A stretch of 64,000 nucleotides of DNA from Actinomycetota bacterium (GTDB lineage Bacteria > Actinomycetota > Thermoleophilia > Gaiellales > Gaiellaceae), in the NCBI GenBank assembly GCA_003139545.1, contig PLJC01000018.1, forward strand, positions 208,828-272,827, in the 5' to 3' direction. Under the pieces are notes generated by a model. That model was not told where the DNA came from. It was given only the letters and a program-made list of their open reading frames with translations, and ran no database searches. This document shows positions 19,185-28,732 of this stretch, in pieces. Position 1 is the first letter of the stretch; each line of letters begins with the position of its first letter. The position numbers and the translations under genes were made by a program.

Positions 19185-19186
<2 letters not shown>
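18536..19186 (-). CDS. Peptidase S51-like (dipeptidase E) family protein
   Basis: 216 residues. The Ser nucleophile elbow is GWSAGLICWFEAGITDSFG and the nucleotide-like strand is VILVCGGNTANMLAVWRLHG, both strong S51 signatures; LGFLPGSACPHYD is also typical. The N-terminal third (IVGMGGFPSVELWENVLDLA ... RTASPQYGEAIEL) is shorter and more divergent than usual: the GGGGF and FLPTAS motifs are altered, so activity may be changed. The ATG overlaps the ppdK ATG on the other strand (CATG at 19184-19187). Confidence 0.82.
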
Positions 19187-21715
<2,529 letters not shown>

Positions 21716-21719
<4 letters not shown>

Positions 21720-22561
21720 GCGAGGCCGTGCACGTGCCAGATCGCGATCGCAACGCTTGCGACTGCGATGAGGGCAAGCCCGAGCGCGCCGCCGAGACCG
21801 ATTCGTCCATACGCGGCGTGGCCGCGCCCCCAACGGGCGAATGCAAGCGTCGCGAGGATGCCGCCGATGAGCCCGCCGACGTGGCCGCCCCACGAGATGC
21901 CGGAGAACGTGAAGCTGAAGGCCAGGTTGATGATGATGAGCGTCATCGCCTGTCCGCCGAGCTTCCCGGTCGCCTGCCACTCGAGGATGAGGAGCGCGCC
22001 GAGGATCCCGAAGATCGCGCCCGACGCGCCGACGGTGACGAGAGGCGTTTGCAGCAGCGCGCCGGCTGAGCCTGCAAGGCCGGCGACGAAGTAGAGGCAG
22101 AGATACCGCACGCGGCCGAGATAGTGCTCGACCGGGCCGCCGATAACCCACAGCGCGAACATGTTGAAGCCGATGTGGATGATGTTGGCGTGCAGGAACG
22201 CCGTTGTGATGAGCCGCCACCAGCCGCCGTTGTGCACGTCGTATGCATCGAGCCAGAGCTTCGAGTAGATCGAGCCGCCCGGGCTGTTGATCCCGCCTCC
22301 CTGAACGGCGCCGATCAGGTAGATCGCGACGTTGATCGCGATGAGCGCCTTCGTGACCGGCGCGAACGTCGATCCGATCTGCCGTTGCGCGCGGACGACC
22401 GGAGCCGGGCCGCGCAGCCGCTTCCGTCCCGCGCTCCCGGCGTGCTCGGGGCAGCGGATGCCCACAGGCGCCATCGTCATGCACTCGGTGCAGATCGGGC
22501 GGCCGCACTCCGAGCACGACAGGCCCGTTTCGCGATCAGGATGGCGATAGCACGTCGGCAT
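21716..22561 (-). CDS. Rhomboid-family intramembrane serine protease with N-terminal zinc finger
   Basis: 281 residues. An N-terminal B-box-like zinc finger (CYRHPDRETGLSCSECGRPI, then CTEC and RCPEH) precedes a rhomboid domain with about six or seven membrane segments. The catalytic Ser is in GASGAIFGILGALLI and the His in SWGGHVGGLIGGI. HYLGRVRYLCLYFVAGLAGS fits the core helices. This domain pair is typical for actinobacterial rhomboids. Substrates unknown. The stop overlaps that of ppdK by 4 nt (CTAA). Confidence 0.92.
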
Positions 22562-22568
22562 GCCGGAT

Positions 22569-22575
22569 TAGGGTA
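22569..22575. promoter_or_regulatory. Shared bidirectional -10 element between rhomboid and comB genes
   Basis: TAGGGTA gives TAGGGT for comB (6 nt before GTG 22581) and, on the minus strand, TACCCT for the rhomboid gene (8 nt before ATG 22561). The whole divergent gap is 19 bp. Confidence 0.5.
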
Positions 22576-22580
22576 GTCGC

Positions 22581-23276
22581 GTGCGGGTTCATGTCGCGTT
22601 CACTCCGGGCGAGCAGACGCCCGCGCCGATCGGGATCGTCGTCGACGTGCTGCGCGCGACCTCGACGATGACGCAGGCGCTCGCTGCCGGGTACCTCCGC
22701 GTGCTCTGCTGCGCGGAGATCGAGGACGCACGAGCGCTCGCCGAGAGCGAAGGCCCGGCGAAGCTCGCCGGGGAGCGAAGGCTGGAGCACATCGAGGGGT
22801 TCGACTTCGGGAACTCGCCGCGCGAGCTCGCGGGCGAGCCGGCGGCGGAGACGCTCGTCCTCTCGACGACGAACGGCACGCGGCTCCTCGTTGCGGCGGC
22901 TGCTCGCTTCGAGCAGGTCTTCGTCGGCTCGCTGCTGAACCTCGCCGCGGTCGCGTTCGCGGCGCGCGAGACCGGGGAGGACGTCGCGGTCCTGTGCGCG
23001 GGCGTGCTCGGCGAGCTCGCGCTCGACGACGCGTACTGCGCCGGCCGCATCGTTGCCGCGCTCGGCGGCGAGCACGCGGACTCGGCCGCGGCGGCGGCGC
23101 GGCTGGCGGCGAGCTTCCCGAATTCGGTCGCGGGGCTGGGGGCGAGCCAGAGTGCCCGCAACCTCCGGAAGCACGGCCTCGAGGACGACATCGAGTGGTG
23201 CGCGCGGGAGAACGCGCTCGACGTCGTGCCTCGCTTCGTGCGAACCGTGGGGCCGGCGGCCGAGGTGACACTCTGA
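22581..23276 (+). CDS. comB: 2-phosphosulfolactate phosphatase family protein (ComB)
   Basis: 231-residue ComB-family protein: VDVLRATSTMTQALAAGYLR, EGFDFGNSPRELAG, LSTTNGTRLLVAAA and AVLCAGVLGELALDDAYCAG are the conserved blocks, with acidic metal-binding residues. ComB hydrolyses 2-phosphosulfolactate in coenzyme M synthesis in methanogens; in other bacteria the family is common but the substrate is often unproven. No other sulfonate genes lie nearby, so the in vivo reaction here is uncertain. Confidence 0.85.
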   Translation: MRVHVAFTPGEQTPAPIGIVVDVLRATSTMTQALAAGYLRVLCCAEIEDARALAESEGPAKLAGERRLEHIEGFDFGNSPRELAGEPAAETLVLSTTNGTRLLVAAAARFEQVFVGSLLNLAAVAFAARETGEDVAVLCAGVLGELALDDAYCAGRIVAALGGEHADSAAAAARLAASFPNSVAGLGASQSARNLRKHGLEDDIEWCARENALDVVPRFVRTVGPAAEVTL

Positions 23277-23327
23277 CCTTGTGAGGCTTGCAGCAAGCGC
23301 TCCTGACCACTAGCGTCGTGGGTTGCA

Positions 23328-26300
23328 ATGGGAGGCAAGCTGTCCCTCCGGCTCGGGCGACTCATCGTTGCCGCACTCCTCCTGGTGGGGCTCTTAGCGA
23401 TGCCGTCGTCCGCGCGTCCGACCGTACGGACACTGGACGACACGGGCGACTTCTCGCTCAGCGCGCCCCTTGCCACGCTCGAGGTGAATCAGGGCGGAAG
23501 TGGCGGCGCCGAGATCGATGTCGTGCCGAGCGGCGGCTTCAACAGCGCGGTCGAGCTGTCGGTCAGCGGGCTCCCGGCAGGTGCGAAGGCCTCGTTCAAG
23601 CCGGATCCCGCCACGCCGTCGCCGCCCTTCACCGCGTCGACGATGACGATCAAGACGTCGGCGACCACCCCCGCCGGGACCTTCGGTCTCACGGTGACCG
23701 GCACGAGCGGCGAGGTCAGCCATTCCACCGGGATCACGCTGTCCGTCGTCTCCCCGGACTTCACCATCTCGGCATCGCCGTCCACACGCAGTGTCCCCCC
23801 GGGAACGCCGGCGAGCTATCCGATCACCCTCGATCGGGTCGGGGGCCTGACCGCGGCAGTCTCGCTCGGCGTCAGCGGACTGCCGGCAGGAGCGAAAGGA
23901 ACGTTCACGACCGGCGCGACCCCCGTGCTCAAGATCACGACCGAGGTGTCGACGCCCGAGGGCTCCTATCCGCTCACGATCACCGGGAAGAGCGGCAAGC
24001 TGACCCGCACGACGGACGCAACGCTCGTCGTCGACGCGGCGAGCGCCTTCACGCTCAGCGCGCCGCTCGCCGGCCAGACCGTCGACGAGGGCGCGAGCAC
24101 GACGTACGAGGTCGACGTCATTCCGTCGGGGAGCTTCGGCGGCGACGTGACGTTCAGCGTCGTGGGCATCCCCAGCGGGGCGGTCGCGAGCTTCTCGCCC
24201 GCGACTGTTAGTGCCGACAGTCCCTTCGTCGCGACGACGCTGACCGTGTCGGCGACGACGAAGGCCGTCATGGGTGTCCACGACCTGACGATCGTCGGAA
24301 CGAGCGGCGGCCTCAAACGCTGGACGGACGTCACGCTCCAGGTCGTCGCCGCCGATTTCCTTCTGAGCGTCACGCCGTCGTTACAGTCGATAGCGCCCGG
24401 AACGGACGCCGACTTCGACGTGACCGAGATCCCGAGCGGCGGCTTTTCGGCTGCGGTGAATCTGACCACGAAGGTGAGCGGTGCGCCGGCGGGGATCACC
24501 GCGTTTACGGCCGATGGGTCGGTACTCGACTCATCGACCAACCTCGGGGTCATCACGGACCCCGACGTTGCCGCCGGCGAGTACACGATCACCGTCACAG
24601 GTACCAGCGGCCTCATCTCGCACTCGATGTCGGTGGTGGTGGAGGTGGCGAAACCCGACTTCGACCTCGCCTCCGACGTCGACGAGCAGAGCGTCGCTGC
24701 GGGCGACAGTGCGAGTTACACGATCTCGGTCGACGATCTACGCGGCTTCACCGGCGCGGTGACGCTGGGCGTCTCGGGCGCGCCCGGTGACACGACGGCG
24801 ACGTTCCCGCTCGACAATCCGACCTTCACGACCTCGAGCCTGGACGTCTCGACGGCCGCCGACACGCCGCCCGGCACGTACACGCTCACCGTCACGGGCA
24901 CGAGCGGCGGGCTCAGCCACAGCGTCGATGTGACGCTCATCGTCAGCGCGGCGCAGGACTTCGGCCTCAGTCCGACTCCAGCCGAGCGGGCTGTGCAACC
25001 CGGCGACAGCGTGACGTTCTCGGTGGCGGTATCGCGCTCCGGCGGCTTCGGTGGCGCCGTCGATCTCAGCGCACCGAGCTTCCCGAGTCACGTGACCGGC
25101 TCGTTCGACATCGGGACGGTCACGACGGGGACGAGCCAGGTGGCGACGCTCACGGTGGACACGACCGCGAACGTGGCGTCGGGGGCCTACACGCTGACGA
25201 TCACCGGCGCATCCGGCGAGCTGAGCCATTCGGCGACCGTGACGCTGGTGGTTGCCGCGACCGCGACGGCGGACTTCAGCCTCTCGCCATTCCCCGCCTC
25301 CGTCACGTCCGCCGCCGGAGGCGTCGCAACGTTCGACGTGTCGATCGTCCGCACCGGCGGCTACGCCAAGCCGGTGAGCTTCACCGTCCAAGGCCTGCCG
25401 ACCGGAGCGACGGACACGTTCTCGCCTTCGTCCACCACGAGCGGTGTCACCGAGCTGACGGTTACGACCAAGACGTCCACGATCGTGGCGACGTATCCCC
25501 TCACGATCACCGGCAAGGCCGGCACTCTCACCCACACGGCGAACGTCGATCTCGTCGTCGGGTCGCCGTCGGCGAGCGATTTCACGCTCACCTCGATGCC
25601 GGCGAGCGTCACCGTCGTCGCGGGCCAAGATGCGCTCTACAACATCTCCGTCGGGCCGGTCGCCGGGTTCGTCTACGACGTTGGCACGGGGGCGTGGCAG
25701 TACAGCGGCGCGCCGAGTGACTCCAATGGCTACTTCGCCGATGCGAAGTCGGGTGTGCGCCAGCTGACGATCGTCACCGACCCGTCGACGCCCGCGGGGA
25801 CCTACACGATCACGGTCGCCGCCACGCTCAACGATTTCAGCGCGGGACCGCTGAATCCGGGCCCGGACGTGACGCACTCCCTGACGGTGAAGCTCGTGGT
25901 CGGGCCCTTCAGCCCGGACTTCGCCCTCAAGGGGACGCCGTCAGCGATCACCGTCGCGCCGGGCTCCGACGCGATCTTCGACGTCGCCGTCCAGCCGTCC
26001 GGCGGTTTCGAATACGAGAAGGGAAACGGCACGTGGAGCGTCAGCGGATTCCCTTCCGGGGCAACGCACTACGGGGCATTCTCCAACGACGGCTGGCAGC
26101 TCACCGTCGTGACGAGCCCGTCGACCCCTGAGAACGCCTACACGCTCACGATCACTGCGTCGCTGCAGGACTTCAGCGCCGGACCGCTGAGTCCCGGTGT
26201 GACCAAGACTCACACGACAACCGTAATCGTGAACGTCAGCACGACGAAACCCGACTTCTCCCTCGCGCCCTCGCCGTCCACCGTGACGGTCGCGAAGGGG

Positions 26301-26567
26301 GTGCTCGCGACCTACGACGTCGCCGTCGACGCCCAGACCGGCTTCACCTTCGCACCCAGCGCCGCCAAATGGAGCGTCACCGGCGTGCCCGGCGGCACGG
26401 CCAACGCGATCCTGGCGCAATCGAGCGACGGCGAGTCGATGACGATCTCGACGAACTCCACCGCGCCCGGCACCTACACGCTCACGGTCAAGGCGATCCT
26501 GAAAGACATCGGGACCGGTGCGTCGATCACCCACACCGTGACGGTGAAGCTCGTCGTTACCCACTAG
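23328..26567 (+). CDS. Giant secreted protein of ten Ig-like repeats
   Basis: 1079 residues: a signal peptide (LGRLIVAALLLVGLLAMPSS) and ten tandem domains of about 95-120 residues. Each opens with a pattern like FxLSxxPxxxxVxxG and closes with YTLTITGTSGxLSHSxxVTL. Domain openings are FSLSAPL, FTISASP, FTLSAPL, FLLSVTP, FDLASDV, FGLSPTP, FSLSPFP, FTLTSMP, FALKGTP and FSLAPSP. The last three are a longer subtype with extra loops such as NDFSAGPL. No LPXTG motif, C-terminal membrane helix or enzyme domain is seen; it ends right after the last domain. TAGCGT lies 11 nt before the ATG. Likely an extracellular or surface-associated structural protein. Confidence 0.75.
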   Translation: MGGKLSLRLGRLIVAALLLVGLLAMPSSARPTVRTLDDTGDFSLSAPLATLEVNQGGSGGAEIDVVPSGGFNSAVELSVSGLPAGAKASFKPDPATPSPPFTASTMTIKTSATTPAGTFGLTVTGTSGEVSHSTGITLSVVSPDFTISASPSTRSVPPGTPASYPITLDRVGGLTAAVSLGVSGLPAGAKGTFTTGATPVLKITTEVSTPEGSYPLTITGKSGKLTRTTDATLVVDAASAFTLSAPLAGQTVDEGASTTYEVDVIPSGSFGGDVTFSVVGIPSGAVASFSPATVSADSPFVATTLTVSATTKAVMGVHDLTIVGTSGGLKRWTDVTLQVVAADFLLSVTPSLQSIAPGTDADFDVTEIPSGGFSAAVNLTTKVSGAPAGITAFTADGSVLDSSTNLGVITDPDVAAGEYTITVTGTSGLISHSMSVVVEVAKPDFDLASDVDEQSVAAGDSASYTISVDDLRGFTGAVTLGVSGAPGDTTATFPLDNPTFTTSSLDVSTAADTPPGTYTLTVTGTSGGLSHSVDVTLIVSAAQDFGLSPTPAERAVQPGDSVTFSVAVSRSGGFGGAVDLSAPSFPSHVTGSFDIGTVTTGTSQVATLTVDTTANVASGAYTLTITGASGELSHSATVTLVVAATATADFSLSPFPASVTSAAGGVATFDVSIVRTGGYAKPVSFTVQGLPTGATDTFSPSSTTSGVTELTVTTKTSTIVATYPLTITGKAGTLTHTANVDLVVGSPSASDFTLTSMPASVTVVAGQDALYNISVGPVAGFVYDVGTGAWQYSGAPSDSNGYFADAKSGVRQLTIVTDPSTPAGTYTITVAATLNDFSAGPLNPGPDVTHSLTVKLVVGPFSPDFALKGTPSAITVAPGSDAIFDVAVQPSGGFEYEKGNGTWSVSGFPSGATHYGAFSNDGWQLTVVTSPSTPENAYTLTITASLQDFSAGPLSPGVTKTHTTTVIVNVSTTKPDFSLAPSPSTVTVAKGVLATYDVAVDAQTGFTFAPSAAKWSVTGVPGGTANAILAQSSDGESMTISTNSTAPGTYTLTVKAILKDIGTGASITHTVTVKLVVTH

Positions 26568-26592
26568 ACGGGTTTCGGGGTATCTGTGGCGT

Positions 26593-26629
26593 GAAGGGAT
26601 AGTTCCCGGCTTGACGGGAAGTATCCCTT
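26593..26629. repeat. Inverted repeat at the left IS junction (remnant-like right end + target duplication + left end)
   Basis: AAGGGATAGTTCCC, then GGCTTGAC, then GGGAAGTATCCCTT form a near-perfect palindrome: 13 of 14 arm positions pair around the 8-bp centre. The left arm outside the element is almost identical to the element's own right terminus (GAAGGGATACTTCCC at 28675-28689). It could act as a hairpin terminator for the upstream repeat-protein gene. Confidence 0.7.
26608..26615. repeat. 8-bp target-site duplication, left copy
   Basis: GGCTTGAC immediately before the element, matching the copy at 28690-28697 exactly. Eight bp is the duplication length known for the IS1595 family. Confidence 0.88.
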
Positions 26630-26734
26630 TGCTGTAGAGGCTCCGTCCGACCCGGCCTGTAGATTTGGCTTAGATAAAGCGAAAGCGCCACCCGTTAGCG
26701 CGGATGACGCTTTCTTGCCAACAAGGAGCCCTAC

Positions 26735-27700
26735 ATGCCCCCCGTTGACCGCCAGAAGCCTACTCGCGGCAAGTCCTCCGAATCGACGTGCTCCCTCATG
26801 GAGTTCATGCGCGAGTTCCCCGACGACGCCGCTTGCCTGGAATGGCTGTGGCGTACCCGCCACTCGGCGGACGGGGAAACGGCCCATTGTCCGAAGTGCG
26901 ATCAAGACCGCACGTTCAAGCGTTACAAGACGGCGCAGCAGCGTCAGTCGTGGACTTGCACCGCATGCGGGCATCACGTCCACCCGACCGCAGGGACGAT
27001 CTTCCACAAGTCCTCGACCTCGCTGCACCTGTGGTTCTACGCCATGTACCTCATCACTAGCACTCGATGCGGGATCTCCGCGAAGCACCTGGAGCGCGAG
27101 CTTGGCGTCCACTACAAGACCGCGTGGCGGATGTTCAACAAGATCCGTAACGAACTCATGGTCCAGGACGACACCCCGCTTTCCGGAGAGGTCGAGGCGG
27201 ACGAAACGTTCGTGGGCGGGAAGCCGCGCGAGTCGTACCGGCGCGAGGTCGCCCGCAAGGGCTGGAACATGCAGACCGCGTATTGGGATCGCAAGGCAAT
27301 CGTGTTCGGCGCGGTCGAGCGCGGCGGGCGTATCCGTGCTGAGGTCATCCCCAATAGTCGGGGTCAGATCGTGACCGGCAAGGTGCGCGAATACGTGCTG
27401 CCTGCGTCGATGATCTACACCGACGACTACAAGGGCTACCTCAAGCTCGGCAAGCAGGGATTCACGCACCGTCGGATCAACCACTCCGCCCGGATCTACG
27501 TCGAGGGGGACGTTCATACGCAGACCATTGAGGGGTTCTTTGGCCTGTTCAAGAACGGCGTCCGTGGTGCGCACCACTCCGTTTCGCGGAAGTGGCTCCA
27601 GGGCTACGTCAACGAGTACGTCTGGCGTTACAACCGGCGCGACGACGGGAACCGCATGTTCCGCGACCTCATCGAAACCGCCGCGGAGCGCGTCGGTTAG
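26735..27700 (+). CDS. IS1595-family transposase (zinc ribbon + DDE/ISXO2-like)
   Basis: 321 residues. The N-terminal zinc ribbon reads HCPKCD ... WTCTACGHHVHPTAGTIFHK. The catalytic core has VEADETFVGG (first Asp), YTDDYKGYL (second Asp) and a final acidic residue within VHTQTIEGFFGLFKNG. This is the ISXO2-like/IS1595 layout. Start ATG has a good ribosome binding site (AAGGAG, 26722-26727), unlike most host genes here. No frameshift or stop interrupts it, so it may be active. The last four bases overlap the stop of the antisense small gene. Confidence 0.95.
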   Translation: MPPVDRQKPTRGKSSESTCSLMEFMREFPDDAACLEWLWRTRHSADGETAHCPKCDQDRTFKRYKTAQQRQSWTCTACGHHVHPTAGTIFHKSSTSLHLWFYAMYLITSTRCGISAKHLERELGVHYKTAWRMFNKIRNELMVQDDTPLSGEVEADETFVGGKPRESYRREVARKGWNMQTAYWDRKAIVFGAVERGGRIRAEVIPNSRGQIVTGKVREYVLPASMIYTDDYKGYLKLGKQGFTHRRINHSARIYVEGDVHTQTIEGFFGLFKNGVRGAHHSVSRKWLQGYVNEYVWRYNRRDDGNRMFRDLIETAAERVG

Positions 27701-27834
27701 GGCTTCTTGGGTGCGTGGACGATCTTGCGGAAGGCGTCCATGAGATCCCTGCGCTTCGGCACCGGGATCTCCAAGCCCTTCGCAGTCATCTGCGTAGGGG
27801 GGGCGGGCTGTTCCGGTTGCACAGGCTTCTCCAT
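27697..27834 (-). CDS. 45-residue small protein in the IS, antisense to its neighbours
   Basis: Reads MEKPVQPEQPAPPTQMTAKG, continues LEIPVPKRRDLMDAFRKIVH and ends APKKP. The central EIPVPKR-hydrophobic-basic pattern resembles short proteins I associate with actinobacterial mobile elements; this is memory of a pattern, not a search. It fills the gap between transposase and passenger gene on the opposite strand, and its stop overlaps the transposase stop by four bases. Role unknown; it could be a small regulator of the element. Confidence 0.5.
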   Translation of the reverse strand: MEKPVQPEQPAPPTQMTAKGLEIPVPKRRDLMDAFRKIVHAPKKP

Positions 27835-27854
27835 CCATGATGAGGTTACCTCGC

Positions 27855-28637
27855 ATGGCCGACCGCCTCGATGGGGCGCGCGAGAAAGTGAGACGCGCGC
27901 AAGCTCACCTGTACGAAATCGAAGTAACGATTAACGCCTTCTTCAACACGGCCTACGAGTCGACCGTGTTCGAGGACGATCCCGAGACCGGCGAGAAGTT
28001 CTTCGTACTCCACGAACTCCGGCGGCCCGATCCGAGCGTGGCTCTCCTCATCGGCGACTTCTTGAACAACGCACGCTCCGCGCTCGACCACACTGCGTTC
28101 CAGCTCGTCAAGCATCCGATCGCTCCGGGTGGCAGACGATGCCCGGACAACCGGATTGCTTTCCCCATCTGCGATGACCCCGCGATATTCGAATCCTCGA
28201 AGGGGCGGATCAGGGGCACCGCGCCAGGAGTGGAGGCAGTCGTCGAGAGCTTGCAGCCGTACCCCCAACGCACGTCGCCTGTGACCTTCCAGCCGTCGTA
28301 CCTGGCGCTCCTGCGAGACCTCAACGACTGGGACAAGCACCGCCTGATCCACGTCGTCGAGAGCAGGTTCGGGGGTGCCGGTTTCCTCAACTATGAGTTC
28401 ATCGAGACCTGGAGCGCACACGACCCCGGACCACTTAAAGCACCGGCAGAACTTGCCCGGTACAAGACCCGACCTGGCGTTGATCCGAACGTGGATGTGG
28501 GCTTCAACCTCACCTCGGAGGTAGCGTTCGAGGACGGTCCCGCCAAGGGATGGGGCGTACCGATCTTGCTCGCACGGATCCGCTACGAGGTGTCGCAGAT
28601 CATTGAACGACTCGCGCCGCTCGTCGCTGCTCCTTAG
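27855..28637 (+). CDS. IS passenger gene, hypothetical protein
   Basis: About 260 residues starting MADRLDGAREKVRRAQAHLY; a GAGG lies 10 nt before this ATG, and an in-frame ATG at 27837 would add six residues. The core has SVALLIGDFLNNARSALDHT followed by AFQLVK. An RSALDH motif after a short helix is shared by a widespread family of uncharacterised actinobacterial and proteobacterial proteins. No signal peptide or membrane segment. Nothing indicates resistance or catalysis. It lies inside the inverted repeats, so it moves with the IS. Confidence 0.65.
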   Translation: MADRLDGAREKVRRAQAHLYEIEVTINAFFNTAYESTVFEDDPETGEKFFVLHELRRPDPSVALLIGDFLNNARSALDHTAFQLVKHPIAPGGRRCPDNRIAFPICDDPAIFESSKGRIRGTAPGVEAVVESLQPYPQRTSPVTFQPSYLALLRDLNDWDKHRLIHVVESRFGGAGFLNYEFIETWSAHDPGPLKAPAELARYKTRPGVDPNVDVGFNLTSEVAFEDGPAKGWGVPILLARIRYEVSQIIERLAPLVAAP

Positions 28638-28689
28638 CCTCACGCGGCGTCACCGCCGGGCGCGCTTCTACAAAGAAGGGATACTTCCC

Positions 28690-28697
28690 GGCTTGAC
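28690..28697. repeat. 8-bp target-site duplication, right copy
   Basis: GGCTTGAC directly after the right inverted repeat. Its last five bases TTGAC are also the first five bases of the imuB -35 hexamer TTGACA, so duplication rebuilt the promoter after insertion. Confidence 0.88.
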
Positions 28698-28720
28698 AGG
28701 GGAACATGTGTTCGTATAGA
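28693..28720 (+). promoter_or_regulatory. imuB promoter: TTGACA - 16 bp - TATAGA
   Basis: A consensus -35 TTGACA (28693-28698) and a -10 TATAGA (28715-28720) with 16-bp spacing. Transcription would begin about 5-6 nt before the imuB ATG at 28733, giving an almost leaderless mRNA. The spacer is filled by the first LexA-type box. Confidence 0.75.
28702..28713. promoter_or_regulatory. LexA-type SOS box 1 (GAACATGTGTTC)
   Basis: Perfect GAAC-N4-GTTC palindrome between the -35 and -10 of imuB, the operator form used by LexA in Gram-positive and actinobacterial species. It excludes the upstream ATG at 28706 as a start codon. Confidence 0.85.
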
Positions 28721-28730
28721 ACATACGTTC
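28719..28730. promoter_or_regulatory. LexA-type SOS box 2 (GAACATACGTTC)
   Basis: A second perfect GAAC-N4-GTTC palindrome overlapping the end of the -10 and the transcription start, 17 bp from box 1 start to start. Its core is identical to the dnaE2 box at 32985-32996. Confidence 0.88.
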
Positions 28731-28732
28731 CC

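Larger units (their letters stand above)
26616..28689 (+). mobile_element. IS1595-family insertion sequence carrying passenger genes (2074 bp)
   Basis: Bounded by terminal inverted repeats starting GGGAAGTATCCCTT on both ends (14/14 identical, about 23 of the first 28 bases matching) and by an 8-bp direct duplication GGCTTGAC. Inside are a DDE transposase (26735-27700), a small antisense ORF (27697-27834) and a passenger gene (27855-28637). A 7-bp stem (GAAAGCG/CGCTTTC, 26681-26714) just before the transposase may block outside transcription or translation. Base composition is visibly less GC-rich than the neighbours. It appears intact and therefore recent. Confidence 0.9.

Noticed and set aside
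26566..26578. AGACGGGTTTCGG shared with 59892-59904
   Set aside because: A 13-base match at the end of one secreted-protein gene and before another; no longer similarity around it, so chance is likely in a GC-rich window.
27855..28637. The IS passenger gene as a displaced imuA
   Set aside because: No RecA-like Walker motifs; it lies inside the IS inverted repeats.
28706..28708. ATG at 28706 as the imuB start
   Set aside because: It lies inside LexA box 1, between the -35 and -10 elements, and so is upstream of the transcript.
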